A stretch of DNA of 22,170 nucleotides, taken from positions 1 through 22,170 of the forward strand of contig CAZBBB010000045.1 of assembly GCA_964490005.1 (NCBI GenBank), written 5' to 3'. Below, piece after piece: positions 14,401-20,800 of this stretch. The translations under genes were made by a program, and so were the position numbers. The notes beneath the pieces were generated by a model. It was not told the origin of the DNA and ran no database searches. It saw only the letters and a program-made list of their open reading frames with translations. The first letter of the stretch is position 1, and the number at the start of each line of letters is the position of its first letter. The stretch comes from CAZBBB01 sp964490005. Its GTDB lineage: Bacteria > Planctomycetota > B15-G4.

Positions 14401-14814
14401 CAGAAGGGTTTCGACTGGATCGACGCGGTCGTGGCGCTCGGTGACCGGCACTCGCCCGCCGGCGCCGGGCAGGGTTTGCCGCCCGGACTGCCGGCCGAAG
14501 TGCAGGCCGCGCTCGACCGGCGCACGCGCGCCGTCACGGCGCTGTTCTCGGGCCGGCGGGCCGAGTTCCGCGAGGAGCTGGGCGCCGCGGTCGCGGCCGT
14601 CTGGTCGGAGCAGGTGCCGGCCTTCCTGGCGCTCGAGGAGCGCGTGCTCGCGGGGCTCTCGGCGCACGCCGAGGCGGGCGGCGAGCAGCGCTGGCTCGCG
14701 GCCTGGGAGGTCTTCGAGTCCTGGAGCCGCGGCGTGGCGGCCTGGTTCGACGGGCAGACGCAACTGGCCTTCGACTGGCTGGGGCGCGCGGAGCTGGCGC
14801 TCGGCGACGCTTGA
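11443..14814 (+). CDS. Large exported glycoside hydrolase family 2 enzyme
   Basis: A 1123-residue secreted glycosidase. A signal peptide covers about residues 1-30 (core VELLLAAILACWAW). A jelly-roll sugar-binding domain follows (about 45-190: LAGSWACWLDPG, IEVPGPLEG, FLEHRLQAP, VWLDGVEIGAHEGGYDAF), then an immunoglobulin-like domain. The TIM barrel begins near FRLDGRRRVLHGV. The acid/base Glu450 is in LWGVLNELSG and the nucleophile Glu532 in VFVSEFGYG, so both catalytic residues are kept. These fit beta-galactosidase, beta-glucuronidase or beta-mannosidase-type activity; the substrate cannot be told. After about residue 640 come beta-rich modules and a Rossmann-like stretch (ALWELVWRGGALVVLLPHP), then a helical C-terminus (about 1000-1123) that I do not recognise. 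TTG 11443 is the best start. It is divergent from the lyase-like gene and 35 bp upstream of a probable lipoprotein gene. Confidence 0.88.
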   Translation: MPSITRTRIAVELLLAAILACWAWQPLRAAVASDGAPQGGAVDHSLAGSWACWLDPGAVGLEQGWALDLAAGRRPATAPADPFPIEVPGPLEGHSASRDYDGTVFLEHRLQAPPGCDTGRVTLRFAQVNYACRVWLDGVEIGAHEGGYDAFHFDVSGRLQPGRTAHLAVMVVDPGALETFGWTLKTTPHAKESWYENHGGILGEVVLRVAPRHEIEDLVVRVDGRDNSVEIAGVLHGPVPPDGAPQTLVLEVQALGAAGPDPTAAPLPGPIVARDAVTVELPASRAGAPFTRRLTLPDSRRWCPESPALYRVSLLLAGERLAHRDVGFRVVELDGAGFRLDGRRRVLHGVLYQPHHTGLGGRSPPDEALAREAFAIRQAGFDLVRVHVRPAAPAFLRACDRLGLMVLQEPAIGWVDEHPELRARLEREIDWMVRRDSHHPSIVLWGVLNELSGRGFLHGEALAERLGAADPTRPVLQDSGGFLGGRFVPAGGGAPRSMIDVHEYPPWPLPPERRAQLAGLAGGPDEPVFVSEFGYGTLLDTERASAGFEATGQVTAERVLFRTFEAAARRARAAYPAWLEADLVALAARNQAEAAEDLVETLRSNPEVDLLCYTQWRAVSHESSAGLLEPWGEYRPAWGALRHALRPLMCSVSVDRTAVFAGDRVQVQVAVVNDGPAPVTAALELRTTSRPTGGTRTLFLADGPFAPGVTRHAWEVAASDEPGELELQAQLVGLEDVLDASTARTVPVLAPPLVPPALAAARVWTAESDEEARRALLRLGFTPTEALRAASAAFVTDPALLGGLPIDERLALWELVWRGGALVVLLPHPTETGLALHLGLSRGIVTLTGLPLPVAVVPAPGTFMGRLHVRRVGVDGLRPLGRADAALSPCALVSSALPADADVQGLGIGHLGNVIGAFLVNLPFGRGDVRCVGLPLLDETPTGRDALREAELLRLLLEALETSTFRVPAAEPVPEWRPDALELQAWQKGFDWIDAVVALGDRHSPAGAGQGLPPGLPAEVQAALDRRTRAVTALFSGRRAEFREELGAAVAAVWSEQVPAFLALEERVLAGLSAHAEAGGEQRWLAAWEVFESWSRGVAAWFDGQTQLAFDWLGRAELALGDA
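11464..11469 (-). promoter_or_regulatory. -10-like box TATCCT upstream of the lyase-like gene
   Basis: On the minus strand TATCCT (4 of 6 to TATAAT) ends 7 nt before GTG 11456, a spacing that would start transcription at or next to that codon. It lies inside the first codons of the opposite GH2 gene. No -35 element is evident. Confidence 0.3.
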
Positions 14815-14849
14815 GCGCCGCCCCCGGCGGCGCGGAGAATGCATTCGCG

Positions 14850-15311
14850 ATGACGATCGACCGCTCCGCCTCCGCGTGGCGCGCGCTGCTGTTCGGCGCG
14901 CTGCTCGCCCTGTCGCCGGCGTGCGGCCTGTTCCGGAAGGTCGAGCCGATCGGCTTCCGCGACTACGTGCTGCCGGACATCGGCTACGACGAGGCGGTCT
15001 CGATCGTGCGCGACGTCACGCGCCGCCGTTCGGTCGATCTGTTCGGCGGCGTGGGCCTCACCTGGGACGCCGCGACGGGCAACCTGACGCTCGACCCCGT
15101 GATCGACGGCAACCGCCGGCTGCGCCTGTTCATCCACGTGGCGCCGGCGGGCGCCGACGTGCGCGTCGAGATGTTCGCGCTCGTCGAGCATCTCGAGAGC
15201 GGCCCCGACGGCATCGCCTGGGTGCGCCCGATGCAGGACGTCCCGCTCGAGTCGCAGCTCTACGACGCCTTCGCCGCCGAGGTGCTGCGAAGGCGCGAGG
15301 CGGTCCGCTGA
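14850..15311 (+). CDS. Small exported protein, probable lipoprotein
   Basis: A 153-residue protein of unrecognised family. The N-terminus is a signal sequence (SAWRALLFGALLALSPACG). Cys25 with Ala at -1 suggests a lipobox, but Ser at -3 is not ideal because the Leu is one position too early. The mature part (about 125 residues) alternates strands and helices (FRDYVLPDIGYDEAVSIVRD, VGLTWDAATGNLTLDPVID, LRLFIHVAPAGADVRVEMF), which suggests a small alpha/beta domain; the conserved-looking SIVRDV stretch recurs in small planctomycete lipoproteins by my recollection, which I cannot verify. ATG 14850 has CGGAGA about 12 nt upstream. It sits between GH2 and the sulfatase-fold enzyme: 35 bp after the first stop and overlapping the second by 4 bp, so the three are probably one operon. 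Confidence 0.7.
   Translation: MTIDRSASAWRALLFGALLALSPACGLFRKVEPIGFRDYVLPDIGYDEAVSIVRDVTRRRSVDLFGGVGLTWDAATGNLTLDPVIDGNRRLRLFIHVAPAGADVRVEMFALVEHLESGPDGIAWVRPMQDVPLESQLYDAFAAEVLRRREAVR
15297..15310 (+). promoter_or_regulatory. Ribosome binding site pointing to a CTG start
   Basis: GAGG (15297-15300) is 7 nt before CTG 15308, which forms a CTGA overlap with the stop of the lipoprotein gene, the counterpart of the usual ATGA. The next in-frame conventional start, GTG 15353, has no ribosome binding site and would cut into the membrane span. Confidence 0.4.
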
Positions 15312-17821
15312 CGACAGCGGCGTCGCGGACCGCGGGGCGCGCCTGGCTGGCCGTGGCGCTGGCCGTCGCGCTGCTGGTCTGGGTCTGGCCGCGTCTGCAG
15401 GCCAAGGTCGTCGACGACGTGCGTCGCGACCTGCTGCTCGACGGCGCGCGCGTCGAACTGCTCGAGGGCTTTGAGGGCGTCGAGACGCTGCACATCTGGA
15501 ACGACGCCAAGCTCACCAACCACGATCGCGACGAGATCGCGCTCCCGATGCGCCGCAACGCGCGCCTGCGCTGGAACGCCGAGGCGCGGCCGGGCGCGCT
15601 GCGGCTCTCGGCCGCGCGCCTGAGCGTCGGAGCGGACGGCGACGACTCGCCCTGTCTGGTGATCGTGAGCGCGACGGTCGGCGGCCTGCGCCAGACGGTG
15701 CAGCTCGCGCTGCCGGCCACGCCGCCCGACGCGTCGGCCGCGCCGGGCGTGTGGCGCGAGGGCCCGGCGACGCCGCTCGTGCTGAACCTGCCCGACGGCG
15801 CGCCCGCGATCGAGATCGAGACGCGCTCGGAGAACCCGCCCGACGGCGGCGCGGTCGCGCTGCTCTCGCCGCGGCTCGAGATGCGCCCGGCCGCGCTGCC
15901 CGTCGCGGGCCTGAGCGTCGACGCGCCGCGCGCGCTGCGGCTGGCGCCGCTCACGCCGAGCGCGGCCGTGCCGGTCGAGTTCGCCCTGCGCAGCGTGCCG
16001 TCCGCGGACGGCGGCGCGCCCGTCGAGGAGCGCGTCGCGCTGCCCGGCGTGCAGGTGCTGGCCTCCTTCTCCGGCAGCGACGAGCGGCCGGCGCTCGCGC
16101 TCACCGGCGCGGCCGAGGCCGTCTACGAGGTCGATCTCGAGCCGGGCGTCGTGCTGCGCGGCGACGGCGCGCTCGACGAGCGCCTGCCGCCCGGCGCCGC
16201 GGCGACGCTGCTCGTCGAGGTCGACGGGCGGCCCGCCGGCCGGCTGCGCCTGGACGGGCGGAGCTGGCGTCCGCTCGCCGTGCCGCTCGACGCGCACGCG
16301 GGGCGCGCCCGCCGCCTCTCGCTGCGTCTCGACGAGGTCGAGCTGCAGCCGGCTGCCGTCCTGCGCCAGGACGCCGACCTCGCCGCCGGCGTCTACGTGC
16401 CGGCGAGCTGGACGGCGCTGGCGCCGCGCGCGGGCCTGTCGGACCTGCGCCTCGAGGTGGCGCGGCGCGTGCCGGCCCGCACCTCCGAGATCGACCGGCG
16501 CTCGCTCATCCTGATCCAGGTCGAGACGCTGCGCGCCGACGTGCTGCCGCTCTACGGCTCGCTGCGCGGCACGGCGCCGCCCGACCTCACGCCGCACCTC
16601 GACGCGCTCGCGGCCGACGGCGTCGTCTTCGACCTCGCGCTCACGCCCAGCCCCTGGACGCTGCCCACGAGCGTGAGCCTGCTCACCGGCCTGCCGCCGC
16701 GCGCGCACAACGCGGTCAACCACGACCTGCTCGCGGTGCCGGGCGACGCGCCGACGCTGGCCGAGCGGGCGCGCGAGGCGGGCCTGGCGACGGGCGCGGT
16801 CGTGGCCAGCGACATCCTGCGTCCGCACGCCGGCTTCGCACGCGGCTTCTCCAGCTACGCGCACGTGCCCTACGCCAACGCGCGGCAGGTCAACGACCTG
16901 GCCGGGGCCTTCCTCGAGAACCACGTCGGCCGGCAGTTCCTGCTGTTCCTGCACTACTTCGATCCGCACGGGCCGCTCAACGCGCCGGGCGCCTGGCGCG
17001 ACCGCTACGTCGAGCCCGGGCTGGCGGACCGCGACGTGCCGGGGGCCGAGGGGCGGCTCGTCGCCGCCATGCGCGAGGGCCGGGCGCCCGCGGTCGACGA
17101 CCCCGACGCGCGCTTCCTCATGCAGCGCTACTGGGGCGAGATCGCGTGGTTCGACAGCCAGCTCGGCGCGCTGCTCGCGGGACTCGAGCGGCTGGGGCTC
17201 GACGACGAGGTCGTGATCGCGCTCACCTCCGATCACGGGGAGGAGTTCCTCGAGCACGGGCTCTACGGTCACGGCAGCCAGCTGCACGACGAGACCCTGC
17301 ACGTGCCGCTGGTGGTGCGCGCGCCGCGCGGCATGCGCCTGCGCTGGGAGCGCGGCGCGCGCGTGGCCGAGGTGCGGTCGACGACGGCCCTGCACGCCTC
17401 GGCGCTGGCCTGGCTGGGCGTGGCGGCGCCGGAGGAGGCCCTGCAGGCGCCGCTCGAGGCGCCGCGCAGCTTCGCGATCTCCGAGACGAGCAAGGGGCTG
17501 GCGCTCGACGGGCGCGGCGATCCGCTGCGCCGCTATCTGGCCGGCGTGCGCACCGCGCAGGCCCGCCTCGAGGTGCGCGAGTCGATGCCGGGCGAGGAGG
17601 GCGGGCCGAGCATCGCGTACTACGACCTGCGCAGCGATCCGCTCGCGCTCAGGCCGCTGCCGGCCGAGAGCGAGGAGGCGCGCCGGCTGGTCCAACTGCT
17701 CGGCGAGGCGGCGGCCTGGGCCGACGCGCACCGCACCGCGGCGCCCGCGCCGGCGGGCGGCCAGCAGACCTTCGAGATGCTCAAGGCGCTCGGCTACATC
17801 GAGGGGTCGGGCGCGCGCTGA
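15308..17821 (+). CDS. Membrane-anchored sulfatase-fold (alkaline phosphatase superfamily) enzyme with Thr in place of formylglycine Cys
   Basis: An 837-residue protein with an N-terminal anchor (residues about 11-25, ending VWVWPRLQ) and an extracytoplasmic body. Residues about 30-395 are beta-rich and of unknown family. The hydrolase domain starts near residue 398 (RSLILIQVETLRADVLPLYG). Glu406 takes the place of the usual first metal-binding Asp, with Asp411 following. The active-site segment PWTLPTSVSLLTG has Thr451 where sulfatases have the Cys of C-x-P-x-R, and Ser replaces the Arg. TSDHGEEF (Asp642, His643) and YGHGSQLHDETLHVPLV supply the other metal ligands. A Thr nucleophile fits phospho- or phosphoglycerol-type enzymes rather than FGly sulfatases. 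The start is probably CTG 15308, overlapping the upstream stop; GTG 15353 is the conventional alternative. The product sits after GH2 and the lipoprotein in a likely operon. Confidence 0.8.
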   Translation: MTTAASRTAGRAWLAVALAVALLVWVWPRLQAKVVDDVRRDLLLDGARVELLEGFEGVETLHIWNDAKLTNHDRDEIALPMRRNARLRWNAEARPGALRLSAARLSVGADGDDSPCLVIVSATVGGLRQTVQLALPATPPDASAAPGVWREGPATPLVLNLPDGAPAIEIETRSENPPDGGAVALLSPRLEMRPAALPVAGLSVDAPRALRLAPLTPSAAVPVEFALRSVPSADGGAPVEERVALPGVQVLASFSGSDERPALALTGAAEAVYEVDLEPGVVLRGDGALDERLPPGAAATLLVEVDGRPAGRLRLDGRSWRPLAVPLDAHAGRARRLSLRLDEVELQPAAVLRQDADLAAGVYVPASWTALAPRAGLSDLRLEVARRVPARTSEIDRRSLILIQVETLRADVLPLYGSLRGTAPPDLTPHLDALAADGVVFDLALTPSPWTLPTSVSLLTGLPPRAHNAVNHDLLAVPGDAPTLAERAREAGLATGAVVASDILRPHAGFARGFSSYAHVPYANARQVNDLAGAFLENHVGRQFLLFLHYFDPHGPLNAPGAWRDRYVEPGLADRDVPGAEGRLVAAMREGRAPAVDDPDARFLMQRYWGEIAWFDSQLGALLAGLERLGLDDEVVIALTSDHGEEFLEHGLYGHGSQLHDETLHVPLVVRAPRGMRLRWERGARVAEVRSTTALHASALAWLGVAAPEEALQAPLEAPRSFAISETSKGLALDGRGDPLRRYLAGVRTAQARLEVRESMPGEEGGPSIAYYDLRSDPLALRPLPAESEEARRLVQLLGEAAAWADAHRTAAPAPAGGQQTFEMLKALGYIEGSGAR

Positions 17822-17827
17822 CACGGC

Positions 17828-17856
17828 TTGCGGGGGGCGCGCCGGCCCTCTAACCT
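17828..17856 (+). promoter_or_regulatory. Promoter-like site TTGCGG-N17-TAACCT for the purA operon
   Basis: TTGCGG (17828-17833) and TAACCT (17851-17856) are exactly 17 bp apart, in the only non-coding stretch before purA (17822-17889). The predicted leader is about 27 nt. The spacing and -10 hexamer equal those at 8930-8958. Confidence 0.45.
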
Positions 17857-17889
17857 GCGCCGTTCGCCGCGCCTCTTCCGAGAGCAGAT

Positions 17890-19173
17890 ATGCCCGCCAC
17901 CAGCGTCATCGGAGCCCAGTGGGGAGACGAGGGCAAGGGCAAGATCATCGACCTGATCGCCGACCGCGCCGACGTGGTCGTGCGCTTCCAGGGCGGCGCG
18001 AACGCCGGCCACACGGTGATCGTCGAGGGCCGCAAGCACGTCTTCCACCTGCTGCCCTCGGGCGTGCTGCACGAGGGCAGGCTGAACGTCATCGGCAACG
18101 GGCTGGTCATCGATCCGGCGCAACTGCTGCACGAGATCGCGAGCTTCGAGAAGACCGGCATCGGCCTGCGCGAGCGGCTGCGCCTGTCGGGCGCCGCGCA
18201 CGTCGTGCTGCCCTACCACAAGGTGCTCGACGGTCTGGCCGAGGGGCTCAAGGCCGGGCTCAAGATCGGCACGACGGGGCGCGGCATCGGGCCGGCCTAC
18301 GCCGACAAGGCCGCGCGCTCGGGCGTGCGCCTGTGGGACCTGGTCGACGAAGGCCGGCTGCGCGCGCGCCTGACGGCCAACCTCGAGCACCACAACCGCG
18401 TGATCACGCAGGTCTACGGCGGCGAGGCGCTCGACTTCGACGAGGTCTTCGGCACGGCGCGCGAGCAGGGCCGGCAACTGGCCCCGCTCGTCGCCGACAC
18501 CGGCGCGCTGCTGCGCGACATGCTGCGCCGCGGCAAGCACGTGTTCTTCGAAGGCGCGCAGGGCGTGATGCTCGACATCGACCACGGCACCTACCCGTAC
18601 GTCACCAGCAGCAACGCCGACAGCCTCGGCATCGCCGCGGGCGCCGGCGTCCCTCCCAACGCCATCGGCCGGCAGATCGGCGTGCTCAAGGCCTACTGCA
18701 CGCGCGTGGGTTCGGGGCCCTTCCCGTCGGAGCTGAGCGGCGAGATCGCCGACCGGCTGCGCGAGGGCGGCAGCGAGTTCGGCGCGACGACCGGACGCCC
18801 GCGCCGCTGCGGCTGGTTCGACGTGCCGGCCGCGCGCTACGCCGCGCAACTGTGCGGCTTCGACGGGCTCGCCATCACCAAGATCGACGTGCTCTCGGGC
18901 CTGCGCCTGGTGGGGCTCGTGACCGGCTACGAGATCGACGGCCGGCGCGTCGAGACCTGGCCGGGCGACACGCCGCTCGTCGAGCGCGCCCGCCCGATCG
19001 TCGACGAGTTCCCCGGCTGGAAGGAGCCGCTCGACGGGGCGCGTCGCTTCGGCGACCTGCCGCCGGCCTGCCGCGCCTTCGTCGACGAGATCTGCGCGCA
19101 CGTCGGCGTGCCGTGGGAGATCCTCTCGGTGGGGCCCGGACGCGAACAGACGATCCTGCGAGAGCCTCGATGA
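17890..19173 (+). CDS. purA: Adenylosuccinate synthetase (EC 6.3.4.4)
   Basis: It joins IMP and aspartate using GTP in the first step from IMP to AMP, in the cytoplasm. The 427-residue length is normal. Motifs are the GTP-binding and catalytic GAQWGDEGKGK at residues 8-18, GGANAGHT with the catalytic His, IGTTGRGIGPAY, the FEGAQGVMLDIDHGTYPYVT segment, and TTGRPRRCGWFD near the IMP and aspartate sites, followed by TKIDVLSGL. ATG 17890 has only a weak purine stretch (GAGAGCAG) upstream. It is the first gene of a tight run; its stop overlaps the uppS start as ATGA. Confidence 0.98.
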   Translation: MPATSVIGAQWGDEGKGKIIDLIADRADVVVRFQGGANAGHTVIVEGRKHVFHLLPSGVLHEGRLNVIGNGLVIDPAQLLHEIASFEKTGIGLRERLRLSGAAHVVLPYHKVLDGLAEGLKAGLKIGTTGRGIGPAYADKAARSGVRLWDLVDEGRLRARLTANLEHHNRVITQVYGGEALDFDEVFGTAREQGRQLAPLVADTGALLRDMLRRGKHVFFEGAQGVMLDIDHGTYPYVTSSNADSLGIAAGAGVPPNAIGRQIGVLKAYCTRVGSGPFPSELSGEIADRLREGGSEFGATTGRPRRCGWFDVPAARYAAQLCGFDGLAITKIDVLSGLRLVGLVTGYEIDGRRVETWPGDTPLVERARPIVDEFPGWKEPLDGARRFGDLPPACRAFVDEICAHVGVPWEILSVGPGREQTILREPR

Positions 19174-19925
19174 GCGAGCCGTCGCGCGAGCGCCTGCCGC
19201 GACACCTCGCCATCATCATGGACGGCAACGGTCGCTGGGCGCAGCAGCGGCGGCTGGAGCGGCAGGCGGGGCACGAGTCGGGCGCGGGCACGATCCGCAC
19301 GATCACGACCGAGTGCGCGCGGCTGGGCCTCGAGCGCCTGACGCTCTACGCCTTCAGCCACGAGAACTGGAAGCGTCCGAAGTACGAAGTCGCCTTCCTG
19401 ATGAAGCTGCTGGCGCGCTTCCTGGTCGCCGAGCGGCCCACGCTCATGGACAACGACGTGCGCCTGACGGCCATCGGCCGGCTCGACGACCTGCCCGCCG
19501 CCGCGCGCAGGGAACTCGACCGCACGGTCGCGCTGACGGCCGGCAACCGCGGCCTGAACCTGTGCCTGGCGCTCAGCTACGGGGGGCGCGCCGAACTCGT
19601 GGACGCCTGTCGCGCGCTCGCACGCGCCGTGGCCGAGGGGCGCCTGCGGCCCGAGGAGATCGACGAGGAGCGCATCTCGGCCGCGCTCTACCAGCCGGGC
19701 CGCGACCCCGACCTGCTCGTGCGCACCGCGGGCGAGATGCGCGTGAGCAACTTCCTGCTCTGGCAGATCAGCTACGCCGAGCTGTACGTGACGCCCGCCT
19801 GCTGGCCCGAGTTCGGCGTCGACGAGCTGCACCGCGCCTTCGCCGACTACGCCGGGCGGGTGCGCAAGTACGGCGGGCTGGTCGATCCGGCCGCGCCGCC
19901 GCCGACCCGCGCGGCGCCGCGGTGA
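19170..19925 (+). CDS. uppS: Isoprenyl (undecaprenyl) diphosphate synthase (EC 2.5.1.31 type)
   Basis: A cis-prenyltransferase that extends farnesyl diphosphate with isopentenyl diphosphate to make the undecaprenyl carrier for cell-wall and envelope glycans. At 251 residues it has normal length. Seen are the signature IIMDGNGRWAQQR with the catalytic Asp, then AGHESGA, YAFSHENWKRP (conserved Trp/Arg region), RLDDLP, LSYGGRAE, and the C-terminal DPDLLVRTAGEMRVSNFLLW and AELYVTPACWPEF. ATG 19170 overlaps the purA stop by 4 bp, with GAGAG 5 nt upstream, indicating translational coupling. It is followed 7 bp later by cdsA, the common pairing of envelope-lipid genes. Confidence 0.97.
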   Translation: MSEPSRERLPRHLAIIMDGNGRWAQQRRLERQAGHESGAGTIRTITTECARLGLERLTLYAFSHENWKRPKYEVAFLMKLLARFLVAERPTLMDNDVRLTAIGRLDDLPAAARRELDRTVALTAGNRGLNLCLALSYGGRAELVDACRALARAVAEGRLRPEEIDEERISAALYQPGRDPDLLVRTAGEMRVSNFLLWQISYAELYVTPACWPEFGVDELHRAFADYAGRVRKYGGLVDPAAPPPTRAAPR

Positions 19926-19932
19926 GGCGGCC

Positions 19933-20781
19933 GTGCTGAAGCGGACGCTCACGGGGCTCGCGGTGCTCGCGCTCGTCGGCGGGCTGGCCTGGTTGGACCT
20001 CGCGCGCGCCCCCGGGCCGGGCTGGGCGACGGCGACGCTCGGCGCGCTGCTCGGCCTGCTCGCGCTCGACGAGCTGCTCGTCATCGGCGCGGCGCGCCCC
20101 GGCCGGCGCGTGTTCGGGCGGCTGCTCGGGCTGCTGTGGCTGGGCCTCGTCGTGGCCGGCGCGCTCGGGCCCTGGCACGTCCTGCACGTCCTGCGCGACC
20201 TGCTCGCGCTGGCCTCGCTGGTCTGCGCGCTCGTGCTCGCGCTGCAGATCCGCCAGGGGCCGGGCGGGCTCGCGCACCGCATGGCGGGCAGCCTCTGGTT
20301 CCAGGTGCCGTGGACGGGCGGAGTGGCCTGTCTCGTCGCGCTCGCGCTCGAGGGGCGCGTGGCCTTCGTGGTCTCGCTGGTGATCGTGGCCAAGTGCTCC
20401 GACATCGGCGCCTACTTCGCCGGCAAGTTCTTCGGCCGGCGTCCGCTCGCGCCGCGCATCTCGCCGAAGAAGACCGTCGAAGGGCTCGTCGGCGGCCTGC
20501 TCGTGCCGGCGCTGGCGGGCGCGTGGCTGTTCGACGGCGTGTTCGTCGACCCCGCGCGCGGCACGCCGCTCCCCGGCGGCGCGGTCGGCTTCGCGCTGCA
20601 CGGTCTGCTGCTCGGTCTGCTCGCGGTGATCGCCGATCTGTCCGAGTCGCTCATCAAGCGCTCGCGCGACGTGAAGGACTCGGGGCGCATCTTCGGCGAA
20701 GCGGGCGGCGCGCTCGATCTGGTCGACACGCTGCTTCTGGCAGGCCCCGTGGCGCTCGCCTATACTGCGATCCTGTCGTGA
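19933..20781 (+). CDS. cdsA: Phosphatidate cytidylyltransferase (CDP-diglyceride synthase, EC 2.7.7.41)
   Basis: An integral membrane enzyme making CDP-diacylglycerol from CTP and phosphatidate for phospholipid synthesis. It has 282 residues and about seven hydrophobic spans. The family core is clear: KCSDIGAYFAGKFFGRR, then ISPKKTVEG, and the signature SLIKRSRDVKDSGRIF. The last part of the signature departs from the usual PGHGG-x-x-DR-x-D: here it reads GEAGGALDLVD, so the His and the Arg are replaced while both Asp are kept. GTG 19933 has GAGG 5 nt upstream, overlapping the uppS stop. The stop lies only 19 bp before the phoH start codon. Confidence 0.94.
   Translation: MLKRTLTGLAVLALVGGLAWLDLARAPGPGWATATLGALLGLLALDELLVIGAARPGRRVFGRLLGLLWLGLVVAGALGPWHVLHVLRDLLALASLVCALVLALQIRQGPGGLAHRMAGSLWFQVPWTGGVACLVALALEGRVAFVVSLVIVAKCSDIGAYFAGKFFGRRPLAPRISPKKTVEGLVGGLLVPALAGAWLFDGVFVDPARGTPLPGGAVGFALHGLLLGLLAVIADLSESLIKRSRDVKDSGRIFGEAGGALDLVDTLLLAGPVALAYTAILS
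20761..20766 (+). promoter_or_regulatory. -10-like TATACT inside the end of cdsA, upstream of phoH
   Basis: TATACT (5 of 6 to TATAAT) lies 34 nt before the phoH ATG, within the last codons of cdsA. A partial -35 (CTGGCA at 20737-20742) is 18 bp upstream. It could give phoH-ybeY a promoter of their own; it may also be coding chance, as it spells Tyr-Thr in the cdsA frame. Confidence 0.3.
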
Positions 20782-20800
20782 CGGAGGACAGGCGCCACCG

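Noticed and set aside
15353..17821. GTG 15353 as start of the sulfatase-fold gene
   Set aside because: There is no ribosome binding site and it would truncate the membrane anchor; kept only as an alternative.
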